Positions 24,527-32,147 of a stretch of 32,147 nt of DNA are shown here, one piece after another; positions within the stretch are counted from its first letter, which is position 1; each line of letters begins with the position of its first letter. The notes beneath the pieces were generated by a model. The model made no database searches. It saw nothing but the letters and a program-made list of their open reading frames with translations, and was not told where the DNA came from. The DNA comes from Alphaproteobacteria bacterium (GTDB lineage: Bacteria > Pseudomonadota > Alphaproteobacteria > Bin95), in the NCBI GenBank assembly GCA_022826185.1, contig JAJDVH010000223.1, forward strand, positions 1 to 32,147, in the 5' to 3' direction. The position numbers and the translations under genes are program-made.

Positions 24527-27500
24527 ATGACAGGTCTGGCGGGAGAATGGATCGGCGGCGGCGGAGGCCTGCCGGTCGTTGCCGATGCCGAGGCGGCGGA
24601 GACCTGCTGGCAGCGCTGGCGCGAGGCGGCAGACGAGGCCGAAGACGACGGGCTCCGCGCCTTCATGCTGGAGGCGGAGGAGGATGCGGCGGTCGGGCGG
24701 CTTCTCTCCTCGGTGTTTGCGAACAGCCCCTATCTCAGCCACGGGCTGATCTCCGATCCCGGTTTCGCGCGGCTGCTGCTCGAGGCCGGCCCGGACGCGG
24801 CCTACCGGGCGGCCTATGAAGCGGCCGCGGACCGGACAGGTTTCGCGGAGGAATCCCTCGCCGATATCATGCTCCGCCTGCGCCGGGCGAAGCGCCGCGC
24901 CGCGCTCGCCATTGCGCTGGCCGACATCGCGTCCGTCTGGCCGCTGGAACAGGTGACCGGCGCGCTCTCCGGGTTCGCGGAGGCGGCGCTGGGCTCGGCA
25001 TTCCGGCATTTGCTGCGGGGCCTGCACGAGGCGCGCGAACTGGAACTGCCGGACCCTGGCGACCCCGAGCGCGGGTCGGGGCTGTTCGCGCTTGGCATGG
25101 GGAAGCTCGGCGCCTCGGAACTCAACTATTCGAGCGATATCGACCTGATCCTCTTCTACGACCAGGACCGGTCGCCCTATGTAGGAAGACGCGGCGTGCA
25201 GCGGGTCTTCGCGCGGCTCGCGCAGGAGCTGGTGCGCATCATGGGCCAGCAGACCGCGCAGGGCTATGTGTTCCGCACCGACCTCAGGCTGCGCCCCGAC
25301 CCGGGCTCGACACCGCCCGCCGTCGCGGTCCGCTCCGCGGAGCATTACTACCGGACCGCCGGGCGCAACTGGGAGCGGGCGGCCATGATAAAGGCGCGCC
25401 CGGTCGCAGGCGACATTGCGGCGGGCGAGGCGTTTCTGGAGACCCTGCAGCCCTTCATATGGCGCCGCCATCTGGATTTCGCCGCGGCGCAGGACATAAG
25501 GGCGATCAAGGAGCAGATCGACGCCTCGCGCGGGGCGGGCGGGGACGGGCTGGAGGGGCACAATGTCAAGCTCGGCCGGGGCGGCATCCGCGAGATCGAG
25601 TTCTTCGTCCAGGCGCAGCAGCTCGTCTGGGGCGGACGCGATCCGGGCCTTCGCGGATGCGGCACGCTGGAGGCGCTGGAGGCGCTTGTGTCGAAAGGTC
25701 ACGTCCATCCGGATGCGGCGGTAGAGCTCCGGGCGGCATACGGCTTCCAGCGCGGCGTGGAGCACCGGCTGCAAATGGTGGAAGACCGGCAGACGCACAG
25801 CCTGCCCGACAGCGAAGCCGGCATGGCGGGTATCGCCGCGTTTCTGGCCTTCGCGTCCGCCGGGGCATTCGAGGACCGGCTCAACGGCCATATCGCGGCG
25901 GTGGAACGCCATTACGGGGCGCTGTTCGAGGACCCGCTGGATGCGCCGGGCGCCGAGGGCGTGGATTTCTCGCAGGAGGGCGAAGGCGAGGCGGCGCTCG
26001 CGGCCATGGGCTATGTCGATGCCGGGCGGGGCGCGGCGACGGTTCGGGCCTGGCTGGCGGGCGGCGCGCCCGTCCTGCGAAGCGCCGGGGCGCGCGAGCT
26101 TCTGGCGCGGCTGCTGCCGAAGATTCTGGCGGCGCTAGCAGCGGCGCCCGACCCCGACGCGGCCCTGTCGCGCTTCGACCGCTTGCTTGCCGGGCTGCCG
26201 GCCGACAGGCGGTTGCTGTCCCTGCTGGCGGCCCGGCCCGAACTGCTGGAGATCGTGACGGACATAGCCGGTTCCGCGCCTCTGCTCGCCGCCCGGCTGA
26301 CCCGCCGCCCGCTCCTGCTGGAAAGCGCGCTCAGCCGCGACTTCACGGATCTCGACCTGCCGGATGAGGAAGGCCTGGAGCCGGAAATCGCGGAGGCGGC
26401 CCGCCGGGGCCTGGTGCGGCTCTTCTATGCGCGGGAGTTCGGCCGCGCGGAAATGCAGGCGGAGCTGGAAGAGGCGGCGGGCCGCGCGGGCGATCTTCTG
26501 GACCTGCTGGAGGCCGTGCGGCGCTGGGCCAACGACCGGTCGTTCCAGATCGGGACCCATATGCTGCGCGGGCGGCTTTCGCCTGTAGAGGCTGCGCCGC
26601 CGCTTGCCGACATCGCCGATGCGTGCATCGGCGCGCTCGCGCCGGCCGTGCAGGAGGCGTTTGCGGCCGCGCACGGGCGCGTGCCGGGCGGCCGGGCCGC
26701 GGTACTGGCCTTCGGCGATCTCGGCAGCCGCGAGATGACGGTGAACTCCGAACTCGACCTCATGCTCCTCTACGATCACGAAGGCGCGGACTCCGACGGC
26801 CCCCGGCCGCTGGACCCCGACACCTACTATGCGCGCCTCTGCCGGCGCCTGACGGCTGCGCTGACCGCCGAGACGGCCGAAGGCGGCCTCTACCGCATCG
26901 ACATGCGGCCGCGCGAGACGGGAAGCAGCGGCCCGCTGGCCTGTTCGCTCCGGGCCTTCCTGGACTACCCGCACCATGACGCCGGCGCGCCGGAGCTGGC
27001 GGCGTTGCGGCGTGCGCGGGCCGTGTGGTCCGAAGGGGGACTGGGTGACCGCTTCGAGGAAGCGAGGCGGGCCGTGCTCGCCGCGCCCCGGCAGACGGGC
27101 CCGGTGGCTGCCGGGCTCGCCGGCATGCGCGGCAGGCGGGACGGCGCCGGCCCGGACCTCTGGGCCATAGAGCACATGGCCGGCGGCCTGCGCGATGTGG
27201 CCGCCGCCGCCGACTTCCTGCGATTGGTCCATGCAGCGGACCGCCCGGACATCCTCGACGGAGATGCGCCCGCCGCTTTCGAAGCCGCGCAGGCGCTCGG
27301 GGCCATAAGCGCCGGGGCGGCGGAGGAACTCGGCGAGGCTGCGCGGCTCTGGCGCAACCTCTGGGGCCTCATGCAACTGGCCGCGGACGGGGACCCGGTG
27401 GAGGAGGGGGCCGGGCCGGCTCTCGCCGGCGTGATCGGCCGGACGGGAGGCGGGCTTGTCCTCGAAGCGCTGAGCGAATCGGTGCGCGACGTCGCTGCCC

Positions 27501-27547
27501 GCGCTGCAGGACATGTCGACGCAATTCTGGGTGCGGACGCGCCGTGA
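24527..27547 (+). CDS. glnE: Glutamine synthetase adenylyltransferase/adenylyl-removing enzyme
   Basis: This bifunctional enzyme adds AMP to glutamine synthetase or removes it, under control of PII and glutamine. It has 1006 residues from ATG 24527 (1011 from a GTG at 24512), close to the usual GlnE length. The first nucleotidyltransferase domain shows MGKLGASELNYSSDIDLILF near residue 191 (de-adenylylation side). The second shows FGDLGSREMTVNSELDLMLL near residue 728 (adenylylation side). Helical regions lie between and after them. No strong ribosome-binding site separates the two possible starts. The ammonium channel gene follows closely, which fits nitrogen control. Confidence 0.93.
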   Translation: MTGLAGEWIGGGGGLPVVADAEAAETCWQRWREAADEAEDDGLRAFMLEAEEDAAVGRLLSSVFANSPYLSHGLISDPGFARLLLEAGPDAAYRAAYEAAADRTGFAEESLADIMLRLRRAKRRAALAIALADIASVWPLEQVTGALSGFAEAALGSAFRHLLRGLHEARELELPDPGDPERGSGLFALGMGKLGASELNYSSDIDLILFYDQDRSPYVGRRGVQRVFARLAQELVRIMGQQTAQGYVFRTDLRLRPDPGSTPPAVAVRSAEHYYRTAGRNWERAAMIKARPVAGDIAAGEAFLETLQPFIWRRHLDFAAAQDIRAIKEQIDASRGAGGDGLEGHNVKLGRGGIREIEFFVQAQQLVWGGRDPGLRGCGTLEALEALVSKGHVHPDAAVELRAAYGFQRGVEHRLQMVEDRQTHSLPDSEAGMAGIAAFLAFASAGAFEDRLNGHIAAVERHYGALFEDPLDAPGAEGVDFSQEGEGEAALAAMGYVDAGRGAATVRAWLAGGAPVLRSAGARELLARLLPKILAALAAAPDPDAALSRFDRLLAGLPADRRLLSLLAARPELLEIVTDIAGSAPLLAARLTRRPLLLESALSRDFTDLDLPDEEGLEPEIAEAARRGLVRLFYAREFGRAEMQAELEEAAGRAGDLLDLLEAVRRWANDRSFQIGTHMLRGRLSPVEAAPPLADIADACIGALAPAVQEAFAAAHGRVPGGRAAVLAFGDLGSREMTVNSELDLMLLYDHEGADSDGPRPLDPDTYYARLCRRLTAALTAETAEGGLYRIDMRPRETGSSGPLACSLRAFLDYPHHDAGAPELAALRRARAVWSEGGLGDRFEEARRAVLAAPRQTGPVAAGLAGMRGRRDGAGPDLWAIEHMAGGLRDVAAAADFLRLVHAADRPDILDGDAPAAFEAAQALGAISAGAAEELGEAARLWRNLWGLMQLAADGDPVEEGAGPALAGVIGRTGGGLVLEALSESVRDVAARAAGHVDAILGADAP

Positions 27548-27624
27548 CGGCGGAGCCGGGTCCTCGATTCGGTGCGCCCCCAGGCTATGTTGCGGGCCAT
27601 GATGCTTCCGGGAGGGGTGCGACG

Positions 27625-28911
27625 ATGCCGCGCCGCATCGGCCTCGCAATAGCGCTCTGGGCATTGCCCTTGCCGGCCGTGTCGGCCGACACGGCGACGA
27701 GCGCCGGCGACACGGCATGGGTTCTGGCGGCGAGCGCGCTGGTGCTGCTGATGACCCTGCCGGGGCTGGCCATGTTCTATGCGGGCCTGGTGCGGGCGCA
27801 GGCCGTTCTGTCGGTCGTGATGCAATGCTTCGCCATTGCCTGCCTCTCCAGCGTTCTCTGGCTCGCCGCGGGCTACAGCCTGGCGTTCGGGGACAGCGCG
27901 GGCGGACTCATCGGGGGCTTCGGCAAGGCCTTCTTCGCCGGCGTGGGACCGGACCCGGTCAGGGGCGCAATCCCGGAGATCGTCTTCGCCGTCTTCCAGA
28001 TGGCGTTCGCGGTCATCGCGCCCGCGCTCCTGGTCGGCGCCTGGGTCGAGCGCATCCGCTTTCCCGCCGTGCTGATCGTGAGCGGGGCCTGGCTGTTGCT
28101 GGTCTATGCCCCGGTCTGCCACTGGGTGCGGGGCGGCGGGTGGCTGGCGGAGCTCGGCGTCATGGACTTCGCCGGCGGCCTCGTCGTCCACGTCTCCGCC
28201 GGCGTGTCGGCCCTCGCCATTGCAAAGGTTCTGGGAGGCCGGCGGGGCTTCCCCGGCAGCGTTCATCCCCCGCACAGTCCCGGCATGACGGCCGTCGGCG
28301 CCGCGCTGCTCTGGGTCGGCTGGTTCGGGTTCAACGGCGGCAGCGCGCTGGCGGCCGACGCCGCGGCCGGCATGGCGGTCGCCGCGACGCATATCGCAGC
28401 GGCAGCGGCCGCCATGACATGGGCCGCAATCGAATGGATCAGACACGGCAAGGCGTCGCTTGTCGGCGCGGTGACGGGCGCGATTTCGGGCCTTGCCGCC
28501 GCGGCGTCGGCATCGGGCTTCGTCGGGCCCGCGGGCGCTCTGCTGCTGGGCGCCGTCGCGGGCGCGGTGTGTTGCGCCGCCACCGATGCGGTCAAGAAAG
28601 CGTGGAAAATCGACGATTCGCTGGATGTGTTCGCCGTGCATGGCATCGGCGGCGCGGCAGGCGCGTTGCTGGTCGCGGTGCTGGCGTCGAACACGGTCGG
28701 CGGGCCGGGTTCGGGGGAAGGCGTAACGGCGGGCGGTCGAATCGGGGTGCAGGCGCTCGGCGTTGCAGCGGTCGCGGCATGGTCCCTGATTGCCACCTTC
28801 CTGATCGTCAAGGCCACCGATGCGCTGATCGGCGGCCTCAGGGTCGATGAGGAGGACGAACTGGTGGGCCTCGACCTTGCGGCCCATGGCGAGCGGGGCT
28901 ACGACCTTTAG
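27625..28911 (+). CDS. amt: Ammonium transporter, Amt family
   Basis: This is an inner-membrane ammonium channel of 428 residues with an N-terminal signal peptide (probable cut after VSA) and about 11 transmembrane helices. Family marks are LPGLAMFYAGLVRA, DFAGGLVVHVSAGVSALA with the first pore histidine, LWVGWFGFNGGSALAAD, and VHGIGGAAGALLVAVLAS with the second pore histidine. The C-terminal GLDLAAHGERGYDL is the PII-responsive tail. ATG 27625 is chosen because GGAGGGG lies seven bases upstream and the signal peptide starts there. A GTG at 27544 overlapping glnE was rejected. No glnK/PII gene follows, unlike the common glnK-amtB pair. Confidence 0.92.
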   Translation: MPRRIGLAIALWALPLPAVSADTATSAGDTAWVLAASALVLLMTLPGLAMFYAGLVRAQAVLSVVMQCFAIACLSSVLWLAAGYSLAFGDSAGGLIGGFGKAFFAGVGPDPVRGAIPEIVFAVFQMAFAVIAPALLVGAWVERIRFPAVLIVSGAWLLLVYAPVCHWVRGGGWLAELGVMDFAGGLVVHVSAGVSALAIAKVLGGRRGFPGSVHPPHSPGMTAVGAALLWVGWFGFNGGSALAADAAAGMAVAATHIAAAAAAMTWAAIEWIRHGKASLVGAVTGAISGLAAAASASGFVGPAGALLLGAVAGAVCCAATDAVKKAWKIDDSLDVFAVHGIGGAAGALLVAVLASNTVGGPGSGEGVTAGGRIGVQALGVAAVAAWSLIATFLIVKATDALIGGLRVDEEDELVGLDLAAHGERGYDL

Positions 28912-29048
28912 AAGCAGCCGTTTGCAATCATCAATGGCTGTATGGGGCGGCAGGATCGTGTAAGAATGCAGCAGACAGCGATGCCGGTTGCGGAAACCGG
29001 CGCTCGGGCCGCGCCGGTCGCCGGCGGACAAGGACAGGAGGCATAAGG

Positions 29049-29387
29049 ATGGAAGTAAGGATGGAGCGGCGCGACGGTGCCCTGCTTGCAGTGCCGGAAG
29101 GCCGCATCGACAGTGCAACGGCCCGCGATTTCGAGAGCAAGATGAAGGCGGCGATTCAGGACGACGACCGGGCCGTTGTCGTCAATCTGTCCCAGCTGTC
29201 CTACATCAGCAGCGCCGGGCTTCGCGCAGTCCTGGTGATCGCCAAGGGTCTTTGGAGGCGCGACGCGAGCTTCGCGCTGTGTGCGCTTCCCGACACCGTC
29301 CGGGAAATCGTCCAGCTGTCCGGTTTCGACAAGATCATCCAGATTCACGGCACCGAAGGCGAGGCGCTCGACGCGGTCGGGAGCTGA
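29049..29387 (+). CDS. Stand-alone STAS-domain protein, anti-sigma factor antagonist type
   Basis: This is a small cytoplasmic protein of 112 residues made of one STAS domain. LLAVPEGRIDSATARDFE and VVVNLSQLSYISSAGLRAVL are the two defining blocks. Ser55 in YISSAGLR is the expected phosphorylation site that switches binding to an anti-sigma kinase. AGGAGG lies six bases before the ATG. No kinase, phosphatase or sigma gene is nearby, so its partner must be encoded elsewhere. The 5' region has a GC-rich hairpin (28983-29001), and a good terminator follows the gene. Confidence 0.88.
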   Translation: MEVRMERRDGALLAVPEGRIDSATARDFESKMKAAIQDDDRAVVVNLSQLSYISSAGLRAVLVIAKGLWRRDASFALCALPDTVREIVQLSGFDKIIQIHGTEGEALDAVGS

Positions 29388-29484
29388 CGGACCGGCCGGC
29401 GGCCGTCCTGTCCGGGCGGCCCGGGATCGTTTCGAGGTTGTGGACATGACGCCTGAAAGGGCGCGGTAAACCTGTATTGAGAGT

Positions 29485-29520
29485 GCGGCGGGGGCTCTCC
29501 GCCGCCTTCATTTTGTCTTT
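29485..29520 (+). terminator. Rho-independent terminator after the STAS gene
   Basis: GCGGCGG (29485-29491) and CCGCCGC (29499-29505) form a 7-bp all-GC stem with a 7-base loop, followed by CTTCATTTTGTCTTT. It lies about 100 bp after the STAS stop and isolates that gene from the ABC operon. Confidence 0.75.
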
Positions 29521-29610
29521 CGTTCGCATCGCGCATGGTTCCGGCTTGGCAGAGCGGAACGGGACCGACATAATCCCTGCGGCGTCATGCTAACCGGGAG
29601 GGATACAAGC

Positions 29611-31209
29611 ATGGGTTATCTGACACGCGCCGCGGCGCTCGGCCTCGGCGTGGCAATGCTCGCGGGCTATGCCGGGACGGCGCTCGCGCAGAAGGACGGC
29701 GGCGTCCTGAAATTCTACCATCGCGGCACCCCGCCGAGCGGGTCGATCCACGAAGAGGCGACCAACTCGACGCTCTCGCCTTACATGGGCGTCTTCAACA
29801 ATCTCATCATGTACCGGCACGATGTAGCCCGGAACAGCCTCGACACCATCATTCCGGACCTTGCCGAGAGCTGGAGCTGGAGCGAAGACGGCACCGAGCT
29901 CACCTTCAAGCTGCGCCAGGGCGTCCAGTGGCACGACGGCAAGCCGTTCACCTCGGCGGACGTGAAATGCACCTGGGACCTGGTGCTCGGCAAGCGCAAG
30001 GCCAAGCTGCGCAAGAACCCGCGCAAGGCCTGGTACAAGAACCTCGAGGAAATCACCACGAACGGCGACCATGAGGCGACCTTCCACCTGAAGCGCCGCC
30101 AGCCGGCCTTCATCGCGCTGCTGGCCTCGGGCTACTCGCCGGTCTATCCCTGCCATGTGCCGCCGAAGAAGATGCGGACGAACCCGATCGGCACCGGCCC
30201 GTTCAAGTTCGTCAGCCTCAAGCAGAACGAGCATGTGAAGTTCACGAAGAACGACAACTACTGGAAGGAAGGCAAGCCGCATCTCGACGGGCATGAGTGG
30301 ACCATCATCAAGAGCCGCTCGACCCGCGTGCTGGCCTTCATCGCCGGCGAGTTCGACATGACCTTCAACGTCGATGTCAGCATTCCGCTGCTCAAGGATG
30401 TCAAGGCTCAGGCGCCGGATGCCGTGTGCGAACTCGTCACGACCAATGTCAGCACCAACCTGATCGTCAACCAGGACAATCCGCCCTTCGACAATGCGGA
30501 TGTCCGCAAGGCCATGGTGCTGACCATCGACCGCCAGGCCTACATCGATATCCTGGGCCATGGCGAGACGGTGCAGGGCGGCGCGATGATGCCGCCGCCG
30601 TCGGGCGTCTGGGGCATGCCTCCGGAATTCCTGAAGACCGTTGCGGGCTACAATCCCGATGTCGAGGCGAACCGGGCCGAGGCGCGCAAGATCATGGAGG
30701 GCCTCGGCTACGGGCCGGACAACCGGCTCAAGGTCAAGGTCTCGACCCGGAACATCGCCACCTATCGCGACCCGGCGGTCATCCTGATCGACCATCTGAA
30801 GCACATCTACATCGACGGCGAGCTCGACACGGTCGAGACCAGCAACTGGCACGCCAAGGTCGCCCGCAAGGACTACATGGTCGGCCTGAACCTGACCGGC
30901 ATCGGCGTGGACGATCCGGACGCCAACCTCTACGAGAACTACTCCTGCGGCTCGCAGCGCAACTATACGGGCTACTGCAAGGAGGAGATGGAGGCGCTGT
31001 TCAAGAAGCAGTCGATGATGACCGACCAGGAAGAGCGCAAGAAGCTCGTCTGGGAGATCGACAAGAAGCTCCAGGAGGACGCGGCCCGGCCGATCATCTT
31101 CCACGGCAAGTCGGCGCAGTGCTGGCAGCCCTATGTCAAGGGCTTCGTCACGCATGTGAACAGCCTCTACAACAACTGGCGCCTGGAAGACGTCTGGCTC
31201 GACAAGTAG
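29611..31209 (+). CDS. Peptide/nickel-type (family 5) ABC substrate-binding protein
   Basis: This is the periplasmic binding protein of a DppA/OppA-type importer, 532 residues. A Sec signal peptide ends at TALAQ near residue 28, with no lipobox cysteine. LAESWSWSEDGTELTFKLRQGVQWHDGKPF is the classic family-5 signature region (about residues 90-120), and NPIGTGPFKF and FDNADVRKAMVLTIDRQAY are further marks. ATG 29611 is chosen because GGGAGGG lies eight bases upstream. An ATG at 29587 precedes that site and was rejected. The permease gene follows after a terminator-like hairpin. The ligand may be a peptide or another solute; it cannot be told from sequence. Confidence 0.92.
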   Translation: MGYLTRAAALGLGVAMLAGYAGTALAQKDGGVLKFYHRGTPPSGSIHEEATNSTLSPYMGVFNNLIMYRHDVARNSLDTIIPDLAESWSWSEDGTELTFKLRQGVQWHDGKPFTSADVKCTWDLVLGKRKAKLRKNPRKAWYKNLEEITTNGDHEATFHLKRRQPAFIALLASGYSPVYPCHVPPKKMRTNPIGTGPFKFVSLKQNEHVKFTKNDNYWKEGKPHLDGHEWTIIKSRSTRVLAFIAGEFDMTFNVDVSIPLLKDVKAQAPDAVCELVTTNVSTNLIVNQDNPPFDNADVRKAMVLTIDRQAYIDILGHGETVQGGAMMPPPSGVWGMPPEFLKTVAGYNPDVEANRAEARKIMEGLGYGPDNRLKVKVSTRNIATYRDPAVILIDHLKHIYIDGELDTVETSNWHAKVARKDYMVGLNLTGIGVDDPDANLYENYSCGSQRNYTGYCKEEMEALFKKQSMMTDQEERKKLVWEIDKKLQEDAARPIIFHGKSAQCWQPYVKGFVTHVNSLYNNWRLEDVWLDK

Positions 31210-31234
31210 CCGGACCCTTGCACCATGCGATGAG

Positions 31235-31264
31235 CCGGGGCGTCCTCCGAGGCGCCCCGGTTTT
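31235..31264 (+). terminator. Intercistronic terminator between binding protein and permease
   Basis: CCGGGGCG (31235-31242) and CGCCCCGG (31253-31260) form an 8-bp stem, extendable by two inner pairs, followed at once by TTTT. It sits between the highly needed binding protein and its permease. Partial termination here would set their expression ratio. Confidence 0.7.
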
Positions 31265-31311
31265 CCTGCCGTAGATTTGCAGCCGGAAGCACGGGAAAGA
31301 GGAGGCAAGCC

Positions 31312-32147
31312 TTGAGCGCGTATATCGTCAAGCGCTTCCTGCTGATGATCCTGACCCTGGTCGGGATGTCGATCATCATCTTCGTGCTGCTGCGGCTGAT
31401 GCCCGGCAACATCGCCGACATCATGTTCGACTCCGCCGGGTTCGTGGACCCGGAGGAGAAGGCCAATATCGAGCGCGAACTCGGCCTCGACCAACCGATT
31501 CCGGTCCAGTATTTCGAATGGATTCGGGGCCTGATCGTCTGGGACCTCGGCTTCTCCTATGTGTCGGAGATGCCGGTGGTGGACGAGCTGCAGCCGCGTA
31601 TCCCGATCACCGCCAAGCTCGCCGCGCTCTCGCTGTTCTTCTCGGTGCTGTTCGGGCTGCCGCTCGGGGTCATCAGCGCCGTGCGCCAGAACTCGGCGAT
31701 GGACTACATCCTGCGCTGCATATCGCTGAGCGGCCTTTCGCTGCCGTCCTTCTGGCTCGCCCTGCTGATCCTGATGGCCTTTGTACAATATACAGGCACG
31801 ATCCCGATCTACATGGATCCGCCGGACAATCTCTGGGACGAACTGGTGCTTTACAGCATCCCGGCGGCCGCCGTCGGTTTCCGCTCTTCTGCGCTTATCA
31901 TGCGGCTCACCCGCTCTTCCATGCTGGAGGTGATGCGCCAGGACTATATCCGCACGGCGCGCTCCAAGGGGGCGACCGACAACTCCGTCAACTACCACCA
32001 CGCGCTCAAGAACGCGGTGCTGCCGGTAACGACCATCATCGGCATCGAGGCCGCCTTCCTGATCGGCGGGCTCATCATCACCGAGACGGTCTTCAACATA
32101 CCCGGCGTCGCCCACTTCCTGGTCGAGGCGATCCTGATGCGCGATTA
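31312..32147 (+). CDS. Peptide-type (DppB/OppB) ABC permease, 3' truncated by window
   Basis: This is the first permease of the family-5 importer, with 278 codons present before the window ends. It starts with TTG at 31312 after AGAGGAGG about six to seven bases upstream, and begins with a membrane helix (YIVKRFLLMILTLVGMSIII). ELGLDQPIPVQYFEWI and the EAA-type coupling loop RTARSKGATDNSVNYHHALK match DppB/OppB permeases. The final visible part, ETVFNIPGVAHFLVEAI, is near the usual C-terminus, so only some 30-40 residues are probably missing. The DppC-like permease and ATPases should lie beyond the window. Confidence 0.9.
   Translation, partial: MSAYIVKRFLLMILTLVGMSIIIFVLLRLMPGNIADIMFDSAGFVDPEEKANIERELGLDQPIPVQYFEWIRGLIVWDLGFSYVSEMPVVDELQPRIPITAKLAALSLFFSVLFGLPLGVISAVRQNSAMDYILRCISLSGLSLPSFWLALLILMAFVQYTGTIPIYMDPPDNLWDELVLYSIPAAAVGFRSSALIMRLTRSSMLEVMRQDYIRTARSKGATDNSVNYHHALKNAVLPVTTIIGIEAAFLIGGLIITETVFNIPGVAHFLVEAILMRD

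Noticed and set aside
28983-29001. GC-rich hairpin as a terminator of amt
   Set aside because: The 7-bp stem with a 5-base loop has no T-run after it. It may be leader structure of the STAS gene.
26965-29118. 717-codon open frame opposite glnE and amt
   Set aside because: It spans two well-supported genes on the other strand and gives a low-complexity product.
29590-32115. 841-codon open frame opposite the peptide ABC genes
   Set aside because: It covers two recognised genes and their terminator, and has no domain-like sequence.

Overview
This window looks like chromosomal DNA of an alphaproteobacterium, most likely an uncultured or marine Rhodospirillales-type organism. The evidence is high GC throughout, frequent GTG/TTG starts, ATGA-type overlaps between genes, a long GlnE next to an ammonium channel, YjgN-family membrane proteins next to an M48 peptidase, and many catabolic and transport genes. 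The genus cannot be named from the sequence. No rRNA, tRNA, CRISPR array or insertion sequence was recognised.

Layout. Positions 1-571 hold no convincing gene but carry a repeated 26-bp motif and an operator-like palindrome. Positions 572-4833 form an apparent operon: an NMT1/TauA-type ABC importer (binding protein, ATPase, permease) followed by the two subunits of a class I fumarase/tartrate-dehydratase-type Fe-S hydro-lyase. Positions 4834-6659 hold a near-consensus sigma70 promoter and two overlapping orphan genes, the first with a LOTUS/OST-HTH-like N-terminus. A DHA2 drug-efflux-type MFS protein follows on the minus strand. Positions 8277-13199 form a plus-strand cluster: a lactonase-type metallo-beta-lactamase protein, an acyl-CoA synthetase, an MFS transporter, a SnoaL-like protein and a 3-oxoadipate enol-lactonase-like hydrolase. 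An orphan HigA-type regulator and MetY lie on the minus strand, divergent from an isocitrate/isopropylmalate dehydrogenase family gene.

Positions 16117-17219 are an AT-rich island with two orphan genes, one a secreted protein with about 32% GC in its core. Next comes a minus-strand pair of Asp/Glu racemase-family genes whose first member has lost both catalytic cysteines. Positions 18661-22291 hold two tandem YjgN paralogues and an M48 metallopeptidase. Then come a YbdK-type carboxylate-amine ligase, a phytanoyl-CoA dioxygenase family protein (minus), glnE, an ammonium channel and a stand-alone STAS protein. The window ends in a peptide-type ABC importer operon, with its first permease cut by the window edge.

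The most promising leads are the LOTUS-like two-gene module, the active/inactive racemase pair, the ABC-hydro-lyase operon with its repeated upstream motif, and the AT-rich island, whose right edge carries an orphan ribosome-binding site.
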